DNA from: Sipunculus nudus
Taxonomy: Eukaryota > Annelida > Sipuncula > Golfingiida > Sipunculidae
NCBI GenBank assembly: GCA_026874595.1
Contig: CM049320.1
Location: 9,549,464-9,613,463, forward strand
Direction: 5' to 3'
DNA: 64,000 nucleotides
Below, piece by piece: positions 1 through 11,329 of the stretch (its first letter is position 1; each line of letters begins with the position of its first letter). The notes under the pieces are model-generated. The model was given only the letters and a program-made list of their open reading frames with translations. It did not search any database and was not told the DNA's origin. Both the position numbers and the translations under genes were made by a program.

Positions 1-278
1 TCCAGTAGCAGGACCAAAAGGGTACACATGAATGCAGCATAGCACCACCTGGTGTCGATGAAGGAAACTAACCAAGCTCACTCATATCAGTGCATCGTTT
101 TCTGAATAATCTGTCAAAGTCATGGATGGAGACCATGCCAACACGTCTATTGACGAGATGAGAACTTTCCCATGATCCTCTAGGTAGGACTTGATGGCTT
201 GTATTCAACCTCCAAGGTCAAGGTCAAGGTGGCGGAGGGTTAATACGTCTGCGTAACGTGCTGGCATATTAGAACTTC
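1..278. other. Sequence upstream of LINE ORF1
   Basis: No reading frame or RNA gene is recognised. It contains three direct AGGTCA-type half-sites in tandem at 215-229. It could be the 5'UTR of the LINE that follows, but no element boundary is visible. Confidence 0.4.
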
Positions 279-1090
279 TTGGAATTAATACCGTGTGCAA
301 TAATGGGTGCTCTCGAGCAGTTCCTACCCGCCATACACCAGGCAGTTAAGGACGCTATACGTGATGAAATTGCTCCACGACTCGAAATGTTAGAGCAAAA
401 GGTGTCGGATATTGCAAACATGAAAACAATCGTCGACAGCCATGAGAAACGTTTGGATGAGCATAAACATTATTTATCCTTCCAAGGTAACCAAGTTAAA
501 GATATCCAAGAGAAATCTGTACCAGATTTTTGGAAAAAAAAAATATGTAACCTCACAGAGAGGATGTGTATCAGGATGCTTGGTATTGGTATGCATCGTA
601 GGTATTGGTCGTTGATTATTAAAGGACTGAGGGTGAAGCGGGTGAACATGAATCTGATACAAGGGCAAAGGTTAGGGCCCTTGCCAAGGATAAACTGCAA
701 TTGACAGGGGTGGATTCACATTCCATGGCCGCATGCCATCGCCCATCGCAAAAGAAAGATGCGAGCATCACCGTGCGTTTCGTTGAATTAAACAATCGCA
801 ATGAATGGTTAAGTAAAGCCAAAAATATGAAAACTTCTGACTTAAACGTATCCTTGTCTCCATATATACCACCTGTCTTGAGGCCACTAAAATCAGATAT
901 CCTCCGACAAAGAAAGGAACTCCCCCCGGTACTCAAAAAAAATTGCTGGTGAGATATCACCCTACCTGGCCATACGTTTCGCTCGCCGTGAAAGGCCAGG
1001 AGTTCCAGGCATTCAGCTATCGACAAAGGCACTATTATCTCAAAATATCTTGATCTCTGAAAGGGAAACATTGATCCAAACACCTGTACC
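279..1090 (+). pseudogene. LINE ORF1-like nucleic-acid-binding protein, broken
   Basis: The first frame (279-704, 141 codons) starts with a heptad-like stretch of about 60 residues (EMLEQKVSDIANMKTIV) that suggests a coiled coil. The next piece (701-952) reads ACHRPSQKKDASITVRFVE and then an arginine/lysine-rich region, which resembles the RRM-like part of L1/CR1-type ORF1 proteins. A further piece around 953-1,050 continues in another frame. In intact elements ORF1p binds element RNA as a multimer. At least two frame changes interrupt it here. The start at 279 is simply the first ATG in frame; other starts are possible. Confidence 0.55.
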
Positions 1091-1602
1091 AGTGTCGTAC
1101 CTAGCCGTTCGTTTCACTCTCCGTGATGACCTTATATTCAGACATCGACACAGATACCGGTACTATTATATAGAGTTCCCGAACTGTGATGACTAAAACG
1201 TCGGCTCACATATGCATTTGTCTCAATCGGTCATGGCTTGGAACGTGCCGATAGTTTGATTATTGTGCTTGTAGCTCATGTTATATTTCTTATGCTATTT
1301 TATTTAAACTTACCTTAAGCTGAAGGAATATTTAATTAAAAAAATTCTGGAAAACAATCTTTATAATGAAGCACACGTCATGCATCAGATTCGTATTATT
1401 TTTCTTGTACAATTAATTATATCGGACAAACAACTCACTTATTGTTATAGCTTCTTTCAATATTTCAGTTGCACATTTTGTATTAACGATTGCACATTTT
1501 TTTCTGAACAGTTCAATGTTTCACTTTGGTGAACATGACGTATAGAAGCAACCCAGTTATTTTCATCTTCATATATTTACTTGTTTTTTTTCCGCACAAC
1601 GT

Positions 1603-2450
1603 ATGGAACTGTCACTTAATGAATTTATGCCAAGGAATTGTGGAGGCTTGGTCAAAAATGGTTTCCTAAATCTCATCACTTTAGAGACGGATTCAGATGG
1701 TGTAAAAATTGAAAATATAGACCGCTCATCTTACTATACTCATAACCACTCAAATGATATTTTATGTAGTAGTCAGAATATTTCATTTTCGGTTCTATCA
1801 TTAAATTGCCAAAGTCTGAATTCTGAGTTCGATAAGCTTCATATTCTTGTCGAATCATGCAAACAATATGGCTATCAAATTGATGCAATATGACTTTGCT
1901 AGACGATAATTCGATATATGTTTGTTGCAACTAGTAAACTGCAACTCTATATCACAAGGCAAATCGGCTTCGCAGCATAGCGGTCTTATGAATTATTGCA
2001 TCAGAAACATTCGTTTAATATTTGTATTGTTTAAATGAATCTGAACTTTGGGAAGGGTTGATAATTAACGTTGAAAATAAAAGCAATAGCGAAAAACGTA
2101 TCTTGTTGGCCAACATCTATCGCCCTCCGAAAGAAAACAACAGCAATACAACCGTGCGTGCTTTTATAGATGAAATTGATCTGTTATTTCAGGAACTTAA
2201 TCGTAGCAAGTCTAATATTATTTCAACTGGCGATTTCAATATCGATCTTTTGAAAATTAGAGAAAAGGAGAGTTATGGTCAGTTTCTGGAAACTTTTCTC
2301 GCACACAATTTAAGGCCTACTGTCACATTTCCCACCTGCTTTAGCACTTTCGGTGCTACTCTGATTGACAGCACATTTGCCAGCATATCTGATAAGTCTT
2401 TGTACTCTGCTGGCATTCTTATCAATCTTATCATTCTCATTCAATATTAA
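1603..2450 (+). pseudogene. LINE ORF2 N-terminal part: AP-type endonuclease, broken
   Basis: The 1603-1893 frame ends with SVLSLNCQSLNSEFDKL, the usual first motif of LINE apurinic-like endonucleases. After a stop and frame change, 2022-2450 continues with LLANIYRPPKE, then STGDFNIDLLK (the GDFN motif) and TFGATLIDSTFA (the ID motif close to the catalytic end). This domain nicks target DNA to prime reverse transcription. About 130 bp between the two frames has lost coding continuity, and the C-terminal SDH box is not visible before the frame ends. The copy is inactive. Confidence 0.8.
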
Positions 2451-2454
2451 TCGA

Positions 2455-3860
2455 CAGCGTGTGACCAAGAAATATTCAATTACAAATCATTTTACCAAGT
2501 ATCTTGGGGAAATAGGTTGTAAGATGGCAGATAGTATACCTGAAACATTAAACGTACATTTTACAGATTATCTTGAACAACGTGGAACAATGGCTTTGTG
2601 TTAAAGGCTGTTACAAACAAGACAATTAAAGAAACAATACAGAGTCTTCCCACAAAATCAAGTTGTGGATATGACGGGTTGTCCACCAAGTTGTTGAAAA
2701 GACTTGAACCTCTCATAAATGATCCATTAAAATTATTATTACTCAGTCCTTACGCACTGGCATTATCCCTGACAATTTGAAAATTGCAAAAATTACCCCT
2801 CTACCTAAAAAAAATGATACACATTTACCAGAAAATTATCGTCCGATTTCAATCCTACCTTCAATGTCAAATGTACTTGAGAAAATCGTCTATGATCATT
2901 TATACATTTTTTTTGTTGAACATTACTTGCTGAATTCTAGTCAATATGGCTTTCGAAAAAAATTATTCTACAGAATATGCAGTACTTGAGGTCATAGATA
3001 TTATTACCAGCAGCATAGATCAGGTGTTTTTCACCTCTAGCCTTATTTCTCGATCTGTCAAACGATTTTGACACACTAGATCATAATATTTTAATTCGGA
3101 AACGTAAATATTATGGCTTACGTGACACTTCGTTGCCATTGTTCGAAAGTTATCTGAGTAAACGTAAACATTATGTTGAAATTGGCTCAATAAAATCAAA
3201 ATCACGCTCTCTATCAACAGGTGTGCCACAAGGATCAGTCTTAGGTCCCCTATTATTAATTATATACATTAATGATATCAACAAGTCATCTTCTTTCTTT
3301 CGATTCATTATTTATGCTGATGATACAAATCTTGTGATCCCCGCCACAATTTTAAATCGCAAGACACGCATAAAATTAATGAGGAATTAGAAAACATTTA
3401 TCAGTGGTTATGTGTAAATAAACTTGTAAATAAATCTTGGAATATCATTAAAACTAAGTAAATTATTTTTCACAGCAAAAGAAAAAAAGGTTTATGAAAA
3501 TGTAACAAAATTAGAATTTAACGCTTTGCTATTAGGAAGAGTGGACGAACTCAATTTCCTTTAACATTTAAGTTGGGATCAATATTTAAACAAAATCGCC
3601 TTAAAAATTTCTAAATGTATTGGTATTCTAACTAAGCTTAAACATTACTTACCCGTATATATACTCAGGACTTTATACAATAGTTTGATTTTACCTCACC
3701 AGAATTACGGTATATTTGCATGGGGGTTTAAAGGCAACAATAATTTTTAAGCTAAAAAAAGGGCAGTGCGTACGGTGACAAGCAGTAAATATAATGCTCA
3801 CCCAGAACCACTTTTTAGGCACTCGAAACTTTGCGAGTAGAAGATATATTTACTCTAAAT
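2455..3860 (+). pseudogene. LINE ORF2 reverse transcriptase and C-terminal region, broken
   Basis: Successive frames give the RT lead-in (SSCGYDGLSTKLLK near 2,660), KIAKITPLPKK and ENYRPISILPSMSNVLEKI (2,777-2,900), QYGFRK (2,941), a D-x-SxxFDT box near 3,060, GVPQGSVLGPLL (3,220-3,260) and the catalytic YADD at 3,313-3,324. Downstream, 3,560-3,850 encodes a C-terminal remnant with KHYLPVYILRTLYNSLILP. This enzyme copies element RNA at the nicked target. At least five frameshifts or stops disrupt it. Confidence 0.85.
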
Positions 3861-4637
3861 GTCTTAAAGTTTTATTTTAAATATGTAAATTAACAGTTAC
3901 CTTTATTTTTCCACAATTTTGAATCAATGCCAAGAAATGAAGTGCGCCCGTATTAAATACGTAGGAAATATATTTTGAGCACCGCCAAAACAAGGGCAAA
4001 ATTTGCAAAAAAATTGTCTAACTCCTAAAATCGTAAACGATACCAAAGCAATCATTGTTGAAAAGGTATACACTCATAGCCTCCAAGGTTTCTCATCGTA
4101 TATTAAACAACAATATATAAAAAACTATCAAACTGGATGTCACATACCTAACTGTTACGTGGGTACTCGCACTTGATTATATAATTTTCATATTATGCAT
4201 TATAATTTTTTATCACAGAATTTATTAAGTGCCATAGGCTTCTCAGTCTTCTACTCGATACTCCATAGTATGATAATGTGGAAGTATCACATTATGATAA
4301 TATTCTTATTCTTTCGTTTTATATAATATGTATTCTCTTTTTTTCTTAGTTTATGGTTCATTTTCACAAAGCTAAAGAATGTAAACATATCATTCGTTAT
4401 AATCAGCAGATGAGATCCATATGGCTTTGCATTTTTTTTATATGTGCATTAATATTAGCTGTTTTACACTGAAGTATGAACAGATTCTCCGCCATGATAT
4501 AGGTGGCCACTGCGCCAGCTTAAGTGATCCTTCCTTACTAGTGGTCTCCTGACGAACAATTTTTGGCACAGTAAATTTCGTTTGAATATTACATATGTAT
4601 ATCATACATTTGCGTTATGTAAATTTATTTCTCGTCA

Positions 4638-4665
4638 AATAAACAGTTCTGAGTTCTGAATTCCA
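4638..4665 (+). terminator. LINE 3' end: polyadenylation signal and terminal repeat
   Basis: AATAAA lies at 4,638-4,643. It is followed at once by AGTTCTGAGTTCTGAATTCC, two or three copies of a 7-8-bp unit, as seen at the 3' ends of CR1-like LINEs that end in a short direct repeat rather than poly(A). Confidence 0.55.
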
Positions 4666-4828
4666 GTTCCTATCTGCACAAAGAGAAGACCTAACTTTAC
4701 AGTTGAGCAGCGTTTAAGAGGTTAAAAGCATAATTACAGGAATACATAAACATATTTAATTTCTCACAAAATTTAAGTTTACTTGTACATCTACAGAGGT
4801 CCCGTCCGTAAACAATGGTACAGGTTTA

Positions 4829-5230
4829 CTCAGATCTACTGCTAATTGTCGAAGCAGGTGCGTCTCATGGGTCTCTGATTAGGTTATGGTCACACTTAAA
4901 TGATTTACAAAACATTTTTTTATGAATTTGTTTTTACAAAATTTGTACATTTCATATGTGAGACTATTTCTCAAACAGTTTTTTTAATGAAATCTAGTTC
5001 TTAGTATAGTAGCAGGTGATTAATACGGGTTTCAAGAGTTTTTTTTTTGTTTTGTCACACGTAATGATTTTTTTTATTTTTATGAATTTATTAATTCAAA
5101 TTCTTTACCTTTCTTATGTGACACTATTTCTCAAAGAGATTTACTGTGATCTATTGATAATTATACAAGCAGGTGCACCTTACAGGTCTCCAGAGCTGAT
5201 TAGATTTTGTTCAAACCTTTTTGGATTATT
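4829..5230 (+). repeat. Diverged local duplication, period about 310 bp
   Basis: The stretch 4,829-4,980 (AGCAGGTGCGTCTCATGGGT, then a GTGAGACTATTTCTCAAA block) is repeated with roughly a quarter of positions changed at about 5,063-5,230. No coding content is recognised; the region is AT-rich with several T runs. Confidence 0.5.
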
Positions 5231-5396
5231 TTTTTGCATTTTTAAATGAGTTTTAAAATCCTAAACTTTTTACGTTTACATGCTGAGAAAATTAAATCAA
5301 TGCTACTTAAAGGGGGAAAATATATTGAGAGTAAATATCTTGTTTACATGTAAGCATTATGCCTGTATGCCTTGATCTGGATCCCACACGGATTTT

Positions 5397-5948
5397 TTGA
5401 CGATTTTATTTGTTTGCCAGTGTATGCCAGTAAACTGTATGTCAGTGTCAGAATTGTGTCCTTTGCAGGTAAAGAAAAGGAACAATAAGGATAGTTTTTA
5501 AATAACTCTTTAATAAGAGATTCACCGCATATTAAGATTGTGGAATATATAAAATGTTTATATATTAAAAAAATAAAATATGTGTAACAAAGTTCTTATT
5601 TGAAACCGTATATTGAACGTCGGTACCCCAATTATGCTAGTCACCTTACGCAAATACCTGTTGACGATTTTATTTGTTTGCCAGTGTATGCCTTGTTAAC
5701 TGTATGCCAGTGTGAGAATTGTATTAACGACTGCTGTTTAAGATTTCCTTTGCAGGTAAATATCAGGAACAATAAGGATGGTGTTTAATTAACTCTTTAA
5801 TAAGAGATTCACCGCATATTAAGATTGTGGAATATATAAAATGTTTATATATTTAAAAAATAAAATATGTGTAACACAGTTCTTATTTGAAACCATATAT
5901 TGAACGTCGATACCCCAATTATGCTAGTCACCTTGCGCAAATACCTTT
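5397..5948 (+). repeat. Direct tandem duplication of a 264/288-bp unit
   Basis: Copy one runs 5,397-5,660 and copy two 5,661-5,948. They are directly abutted and nearly identical through the TTCACCGCATATTAAGATTG block. Copy two carries an extra segment of about 20 bp near 5,720. Both end in ACGCAAATACC-type sequence. No coding function is seen. Confidence 0.85.
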
Positions 5949-7059
5949 GACAGCCGGTATCTCATACGGAATGGCATCGCCAATATTAGTCTTTCATTGT
6001 GCTCGGTATATGAAACAAGCATTCCATATTAGGTGCTGACAAAAACAGAAATACAGACCTTTCGACAGTTTTAAGGGGTAGGGGTTGGGGTAAATATATG
6101 TATCTGCCATTGATGATAAACGCAAAAAACATTTGACACACCAAAAATGGCCTGGGTCACAGCTATATGTTTAGACCAAATTTGTGATGATATCGTTAAT
6201 ATACATGAAGTTATTAACTAAATAATGGCGATAATTCAATGCAGCTTTAGGTGTAAATTTTCATACAGTGACACAACGTTAAGCAGCGGATAACTATCAC
6301 TAAGCTACCACCCTGGATTAGTTATCATACAAATATATCATCTACAGACACACACCTTTGAAAAAATAACTACTTAAGTTTTGTCACCCTGGTTGGTACC
6401 AATATCCGATCAGGCCCATGTACTAATACTTATTTCATACCGAACAGCAAAAATACGTCTTACGCCTTGGCTGACTCAATTACAATCCAATTTAGTTTTA
6501 AATTACTCATTCTTTTATAAACTTCAAAGGTCGGCCCGCTAAACCGCAGCCCTGTAAAGACAATGGTGTTTTTGTAGACTGAGCATGCAAGTTTACTAGC
6601 CACAATTATTTATTTTAATTCAAAAGACCCGGGAAACAATACACAGAAAAAAATATTTCCAGGCCAAGCGCTCAGTCATCCCGGTTCCCTGAGTCTGAAT
6701 CCAAGTAAACTCCGTTGAAATACAGGTGATTTCTCCTACAACACAGGCGACTGGCAGTTCTGACGGCTCAACTTGAAGATATTAACAGGGACACCCATCG
6801 TGCTTGGGGTACCCTCGTCACACACCTACTAAAATAAAACACAAAGATAAATATATCCGACAAATATGTCCGACACTACCTTTTCTTTTCCTTTTTTATG
6901 CTTTATCAATATGTATTACTTTGAAGTAGCCGACCTCGGTGATCAAGACATTGATTCTTGTTTTTCATCTGTTGTACGATTGTCAAAAAATCAAAATGAA
7001 AAGACGTAATTTTATGTTAAGTGAAGGAGATATCAAGATAGAACTCCGTACATTTGCAT
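5949..7059. other. Unassigned stretch, possible 3' part of the gypsy element
   Basis: No intact gene. On the - strand, around 6,900-7,060, a weak match to the start of an RNase H domain (DHRGRLLQ) follows the reverse transcriptase remnant. It is too degraded to call. The rest shows no recognisable feature. Confidence 0.3.
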
Positions 7060-7770
7060 TGTCCTTTGTCAAAGGCTTACATAATTCCAGTTGAATGAAA
7101 CATGTTTCCGTGTACAGAATTATTAGTGGAGTGATAGTCTCCAAAACAGTTTCTACAAAACTTCTGATGGTATCCAGCCATTGCTAGATATCGCTTTTAG
7201 AACTCGTTAGCATATTATTGCTTGGAATTATGCATTCAGTGGTTTTACTTTTCCCTTGCCAACCATATATCCCAAATATTGAATAGTGAAAAGTCACTCT
7301 TTACTAAGTTGATAAGGCCAGCCCTTCATGAGAGTTCAAAGAAGGCAAATTCTTTTGGTCCTGTCTGTTAAGGAAATTGCCTGTAAACCTTTAAATGGTC
7401 ATACTTGATTACAAATTCGACACTTTCTACTTAATCAAATAACTCAGCCACTCGTGGAAGTGGTAAAGAATCTGATTTTGATTTAACATTATTGTCTGTA
7501 ATCTGTTGCAAACCGATAATAATTTTCATGTGTTGGAATTACTTAACATGGACTGCTCTAATCGCTTTTGTAGGGATAATAATCTTGTTTTTAACATGAC
7601 ACATTTCTTCATGAAATACGTGTAACTGGTTAGGGTCTACTCTGTTAGAATGTTGTTTGGGAGGTCTGTCCTCAACTACATATATATCTTGTTTAAAAGA
7701 ATTGGGTATTTCTTTTTGGTAGGGGTAACTGCCTCAATTTTTTAATGCTTTGCCTTACTAAGTATATGGA
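7060..7770 (-). pseudogene. Gypsy-type reverse transcriptase, broken
   Basis: From about 7,740 downward the - strand encodes VEDRPPKQHSNRVDP (the pre-RT segment), then YRFATDYRQ near 7,510, KSKSDSLPLPRVAELFD near 7,460, PLTDRTKEFAFF near 7,360, YLGYMVGKGK near 7,255 and YLAMAGYHQKFCRN near 7,180-7,150. These are successive gypsy RT and connection motifs. The FxDD catalytic box region falls in a damaged stretch and is not readable. Several frameshifts are present. Confidence 0.8.
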
Positions 7771-7774
7771 GTTC

Positions 7775-8089
7775 CATTCCGGTTTCGGATTACGTGACAG
7801 GGGCTTATTTCCAATTCTTCCTGGTGTCAACCAGGTTCGGCATACAACTCCTGCGGGTCCTTAGTATGTGTCATCCCCATAACTGAGTCATAACACCGAG
7901 GGACCCCCGAAACGCGCACTCATTTGTGAGTGAAACATGAATGACGGGCACAGTCTCCCCATTAAGCCTGCAGAGCTCTCACCCTGGGCTGGGGCCGACC
8001 GTGAAAAGTTTCACCGCTTCGGCTTAGATTTGAACTCACGATCTCCCGAGTTTGAGTCCTGCGCTCTACCCCTGATCCACAGAGAGCCC
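7775..8089 (-). repeat. tRNA-derived SINE
   Basis: On the - strand the element begins near 8,089 with a tRNA-like head: A box TGGATCAGGGG (8,069-8,079) and B box GAGTTCAAATC (8,027-8,037), with tRNA-like spacing. A non-tRNA body follows down to about 7,775. It lies between the integrase and RT parts of a gypsy remnant, so it probably inserted after that element. The 3' end and any target-site duplication are not resolved. Confidence 0.7.
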
Positions 8090-8379
8090 GTAGCATTGGG
8101 TCTTCCTGGTATATCACGAATTGATAACGGATATTGATTCAATATCTCTTTATCTAACAGTATTTTAAATCCGATAAATGGCATGTTTCCCAGAGATATC
8201 CCTGATTATTTCTGAATAAAATATTTTTGTATATACTTTCTTTTCAATATAAAACTAAATCATTTCCTGATGATTTACAACTACTTCACTTTCTTAAAAA
8301 TTAATATCCATAGTGGTCAAATTTACTTGCTTATCTTATTCCGGTTGTTCTTTTGATATTCCTTTCTCATAGTACTTCT

Positions 8380-9305
8380 TTAACATGTAAACAATTCCTT
8401 TACAGAATGTATAACCTCTGACAATATGCCAAAATACAAAGTCAACATGGGCAAATAGTATTGCCCTACATTACGAGAAGTATAGAAAACTAAAGAGAGT
8501 CTCTTATCCTAATATATTTATATCTCAAAACAATATGGTCTGGACATCATTTTTATGGCTTCATGCAAGAGTTCTCATGCCTCCTAACGTAAGGGATAAT
8601 AAGCTGAAGAAGTACAATGCTGAAATATGCAGTTGCTTCAATATCTGTTGGTACATTTTTGAAGTGAAAATACTTCCTTGGTATGTCTGTATTTTTTCTT
8701 AATCCGACAATGTTGAACATTTTTAAGGCTTTTACTAGAGTTAATGCCAAAATAATTCTGCGTGTTACAGCTTCTGGTAACCACGTGTTCATGCGCCTAG
8801 TTAATAAGTATTCTTTCCTTTATCGAGTCAGAATTCGGGAAAGACTTCTCCTAAAACAGGAATAGTGAAAGGGTGCTTCACTGATATTCTAGTTCCGCAT
8901 TAAATCTATTTTGCAAGTATGACACCAATGTAGAAGTACCTCCCTGTTCATACGTGGCCAAAGAACATTTTTCAGAATGCGTTGTTTTTGTTTTTCTAAT
9001 GCCTAAATGCCCCGACATTGGTTGATCATGAGCAAGGTTCAAAATATCCGAGCGATAAGTCATTGGCATGACTATTTGATGTACCGTTTTCCAAGGCTCA
9101 CTTTCAGCGAGATGATCGGTAGTCTAATTTCTGAATAGTAAACTGTATCTGTAATCTGTATAACAACATGTAGGACGTTCTTCAGATTGCTATACACAAC
9201 AGGACTGGAAAAATAGTTTTTTTTAATCTCTGAAACTGCATTTTGCATTTTCATCTTTTTTTCCAGACAGTCTATGTATGTAACTGAAACGTGTAGCATT
9301 TGCAT
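8380..9305 (-). pseudogene. Gypsy-type integrase, broken
   Basis: The frame ending at 8,878 contains YRSDILNLAHDQPMSGHLG, the hallmark of the H2C2 zinc-binding region upstream of gypsy integrase cores. Downstream (lower coordinates) another frame gives IPVLGEVFPEF near 8,870, then LPEAVTRRIILALTLVKALK near 8,740, TSKMYQQILKQL near 8,640, a GGMRTLA-type block where the catalytic glutamate of the DDE triad is expected, and FVFWHIVRG near 8,430. These line up in order with integrases of the GEPFSR.../FELVFGH.VRGPL type. Multiple frameshifts inactivate it. Integrase would join retroelement cDNA to host DNA. Confidence 0.8.
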
Positions 9306-10410
9306 TACTCGCTAATGAGTCACTAGAAATCTCACTAAGAGATACTATTAATTCAGACTGCTTGTTTGAAGACACGGAAACTTTCTCGTTTCGAGGAACA
9401 CTAATGTCAGAAAGCTGATATGATGGACCTACAATTATTAGCGTCTAAAACATGTGGACCTGACTTACATATCAGTAAGTGTCAAATGCACTGATGAGTT
9501 TAAACAAAACAAGAGTTACATGTAGAAATGATTTACCACCAACAGTTTTTTTTTGCTTCTTTTTGTTTTACTCTCAATGTAATTTGATTGTTGGTGTCTG
9601 AACACCAATGGTATCGAGAGTGATCACACAAAATAATTTAACCTATGCAAAGCTTTGAAGGTAAGAATTACTATGTAGTATTATATTTACATTATATATG
9701 ACTGGTAACCAGTGCAGCATATTAAGCACAGGCAAGATATCTAGCCTTTTTTATTTGCCCCTTGTTCATCTGCCAACTACACCCCAATGACAAAGTCCCG
9801 ATTTCCTCACCACTTATTTACCACGTTCATTTGCCAGCCACTTAAGTTCGCTTGAGCCCAGGCTTTGGATCAAGTACCCATTGCCTTTAATTAATTAATC
9901 AATGACTTAACACCCTTAAATTGTTTGGAGAAAGTTGTCACCAACTGAGTGACCGGTGTTGATTTCATAACTAGAGGTGTTTGAATAAGTGTTTAATTCG
10001 ATAAACCAGCTGAGTAGATACGAAATTGCATATCAAGTTTCCTGAAGAGTGTTTGACTTGTTTTAATTTACAATTCGGTTAATGAGTGTACAATGCATTG
10101 TAATAATCAAGTCCAGTCTTCGTTGTATCAACTCTATGTACTTCCTAATCTGCTTGATATTGATAGGACTGTGAGAGCACTGCTACATGTAGCATTAATT
10201 TGTTTGTTCATACACATGCTTACGTCCAGTAAAAAACCTCTTTATTAAGTGCCTTCACTGAAGATTTTATTATATCCTCTCCAATTGTGATACAATATAA
10301 ATTAAATTTTGCAAGATGCTGTATGGTGCCTATCACTGTGATATCTTTCCGTTGTGACGTACATCCCTAGGAGAAAAGATTTAATAGTTTTTAATTATTG
10401 GATTTTAGAA
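9306..10410. other. No recognised feature
   Basis: AT-rich sequence with no convincing coding, RNA or repeat structure. It may include upstream parts of the gypsy element (gag or leader), but nothing recognisable remains. Confidence 0.4.
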
Positions 10411-10505
10411 TGATATGGCCTAGTTGTAAAACCGTACGGGTTCCCGTTGAAGGGTCTAGGTTCGAACATGTTAAACCTACAATCCAGAAATTTTATCAGT
10501 CTAGT
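10411..10505 (+). repeat. tRNA-derived SINE head (remnant)
   Basis: An A box (TGGCCTAGTTG, 10,416-10,426) and a B box (GGTTCGAACAT, 10,459-10,469) lie 33 bp apart in the geometry of an internal pol III promoter. No full tRNA cloverleaf folds convincingly. This fits an old SINE head rather than a working tRNA gene. Confidence 0.55.
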
Positions 10506-11329
10506 TTAGGTGATTAGAGCCACACTTTTGTTATCATACCCATTAACAGGAACCTAAATATTCTCAACAATTTTTGTTACTCCTTTATATATACATAATT
10601 TGTTCAAATGATGTCGTACTTCATGCAACCAGTTTTGTTTTGCCCTTAGAGTAATCAAACGGTCCAGAACATAACTTTCTTTAGTCGTCTTTCTTCATCG
10701 GATGTGTTTGTGAGATCACTATAAAAGAACATCCCTGCAAGTCTGGTTAATCTATGTGGTATTAAATTCCCGGAAAAAATCTGAAGAGGTAGATCTCGAA
10801 GAGATATATAGAAAGTTAACATAACAAAGGAAAGTGCAGGTAAAATAAAAAAATGAAAAGTTTTGCGTTTATTTTAGAAAGCATGGCAAGGATGGGCTCC
10901 TCTCCCATTTGCTGTCTCTTTGAATGTCTGAAATATAAAAAAAAAATAAATTACATGTATTTATGAATTATGTTTTTCATATTGTGAACTCATCAATGCT
11001 TTATATCCTACCTAATTTTATTATGAGGTAATGACATTATTAACCCGATGATTTCCTCACTTATTACATTAAGGCAACCAGTAGTGTCATATTATCAAGT
11101 ATGTATTATAATACCTAACACCAGGTATATATTGTAACTTGTGGCTGATATGTTTGAGCAATTTATTTGTATTTGTTCGAAAAACAATAACACTTGAACA
11201 AATCAAATGTTTATATATTTAATGATAAGCAATGTTGTCCAGATGAATATATTAAATATACTGTCAGGCTGTATATATTAACAGTGCATGGAAACTTATG
11301 TTTTCAGGATCCTTGGTCATGTCAAGTTG
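10506..11329. other. No recognised feature
   Basis: AT-rich sequence without coding or repeat structure that I can support. Confidence 0.4.

Larger units (their letters stand above)
279..4675 (+). mobile_element. Decayed two-ORF non-LTR retrotransposon (CR1/Jockey-like LINE)
   Basis: A LINE can be followed across several frames. An ORF1-like coiled-coil protein comes first, then an AP-type endonuclease, a reverse transcriptase with an intact YADD box, a C-terminal region and an AT-rich 3'UTR. The 3' end is marked by AATAAA and a short GAGTTCTGA-type direct repeat near 4,645-4,665. Frameshifts and stops break both ORFs, so the copy is dead. The clade call (CR1/Jockey group) rests on remembered family motifs; a phylogeny of the RT fragment would settle it. 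The 5' boundary is not certain. Confidence 0.8.
7060..9305 (-). mobile_element. Decayed Ty3/gypsy-type element, IN-before-RT order (Gmr1-like)
   Basis: Reading the - strand from 9,305 downward gives an integrase zinc-binding region, an integrase core, a linker, and then a gypsy-type reverse transcriptase at 7,770-7,060. Ordinary Ty3/gypsy elements have RT before IN; the order here matches the Gmr1-like group. A tRNA-derived SINE (about 7,775-8,089) sits between the two domains and has probably inserted into the element. Frames are broken throughout. No LTRs could be identified, so the boundaries given are only those of recognisable coding sequence. Confidence 0.75.

Noticed and set aside
9490-9520. 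CTGATGAGTTTAAAC, another possible hammerhead core
   Set aside because: GTTTAAAC cannot form a proper stem-loop II before a GAAA box, and there is no stem I pair.
10411-10505. Working tRNA gene at the A/B-box pair
   Set aside because: Acceptor and anticodon arms do not pair well; better explained as a SINE head.
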